From an uncultured Brachyspira sp. (GTDB lineage: Bacteria > Cyanobacteriota > Vampirovibrionia > Gastranaerophilales > Gastranaerophilaceae): a stretch of DNA of 12,169 nucleotides. The stretch lies in assembly GCA_900321895.1 (NCBI GenBank), contig ONYB01000086.1:1-12169 (forward strand), in the 5' to 3' direction. Positions 12,121-12,169 of this stretch are shown here, in pieces. Numbering within the stretch: the stretch's first letter is position 1; every line of letters begins with the position of its first letter. The position numbers and the translations under genes are program-made. The notes beneath the pieces were generated by a model. That model made no database searches. It was not told the origin of the DNA and saw only the letters and a program-made list of their open reading frames with translations.

Positions 12121-12136
12121 TGAAAATTTAATAGAA
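12121..12136 (+). repeat. Direct repeat copy 2 near tRNA-like fragments
   Basis: TGAAAATTTAATAGAA, 15 of 16 identical to 11957-11972, placed in the 41-base gap (12107-12147) between the tRNA-Met half and the next tRNA-like start. Confidence 0.5.
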
Positions 12137-12147
12137 ACCATGAATAT

Positions 12148-12169
12148 GGCTGAGTAGCTCAGTTGGTGA
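12148..12169 (+). tRNA. Start of a second tRNA-like sequence, cut by the window edge
   Basis: GGCTGAG-TA-GCTC-AGTTGGTGA has the acceptor strand, the TA at positions 8-9 and the D stem and loop of a tRNA. It begins exactly 87 bases after the first fragment, and both are preceded by GAATAT. The identity (anticodon) lies outside the window, and it may be truncated like its neighbour. Confidence 0.45.

Noticed and set aside
12061..12169. Group I intron interrupting the tRNA-Met gene
   Set aside because: Such introns normally sit in the anticodon loop, which is intact here. The break is after the anticodon stem and a new tRNA-like start follows within 41 bases.
11940..12169. CRISPR-like array
   Set aside because: There are only two imperfect copies of the short repeat, 164 bases apart, with tRNA-like sequence between them and no regular spacers or cas genes.

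Overview
The window looks like a piece of an AT-rich, low-GC bacterial genome with short intergenic gaps and Shine-Dalgarno starts. The gene set is a class A penicillin-binding protein, RNase HIII, ferritin, enolase and a MATE transporter. Together with the dispersed repeats and the large unknown membrane protein, this resembles uncultured gut Gastranaerophilales (Vampirovibrionia/Melainabacteria). That placement is an impression from gene content and style, not a proven assignment. Both ends are repeat-like: a GC-rich block on the left and tandem tRNA-like fragments on the right. This fits a short metagenomic contig that broke at repeats.

Left region (1-2600). A GC-rich, repeat-like block (1-256) is followed by a (ATAGG)4 microsatellite just downstream of a TATAAT box, then an 84-residue hypothetical protein (+). 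Convergent to it is a 510-residue multi-helix membrane protein of unknown function (-). This gene has an elaborate leader. A consensus promoter is followed by a 30-codon ORF with a run of Asn and Ser codons. Next come three segments that can pair in mutually exclusive ways, and then an intrinsic terminator just before the gene. This is the layout of a leader-peptide transcription attenuator and is the most interesting feature of the window.

Redox pair (2550-3740). A flavodoxin (-) and a MarR-type regulator (+) are divergent. Two perfect palindromes lie in the shared promoter region, which suggests the regulator controls the flavodoxin and possibly itself.

Envelope and nucleic-acid genes (3744-8235). 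A bifunctional class A PBP and a short RNase HIII form a translationally coupled pair (TAATG overlap). The PBP is divergent, through overlapping promoters, from a YkgJ-type cysteine-cluster protein that may be read from a leaderless mRNA. Convergent to that is a membrane-anchored serine hydrolase of the class A beta-lactamase/PBP-like fold, which lacks the usual Glu of the omega loop.

Right region (8350-12169). Ferritin (+) has a palindrome over its promoter and ends at a strong bidirectional terminator shared with enolase (-). A MATE exporter (-) lies just upstream of enolase in the same direction. The last 400 bases hold no intact gene. They contain an AT-rich nested inverted repeat, a short direct repeat, a 5' half of a tRNA-Met(CAT) with no 3' half, and the start of another tRNA-like sequence cut by the window edge.
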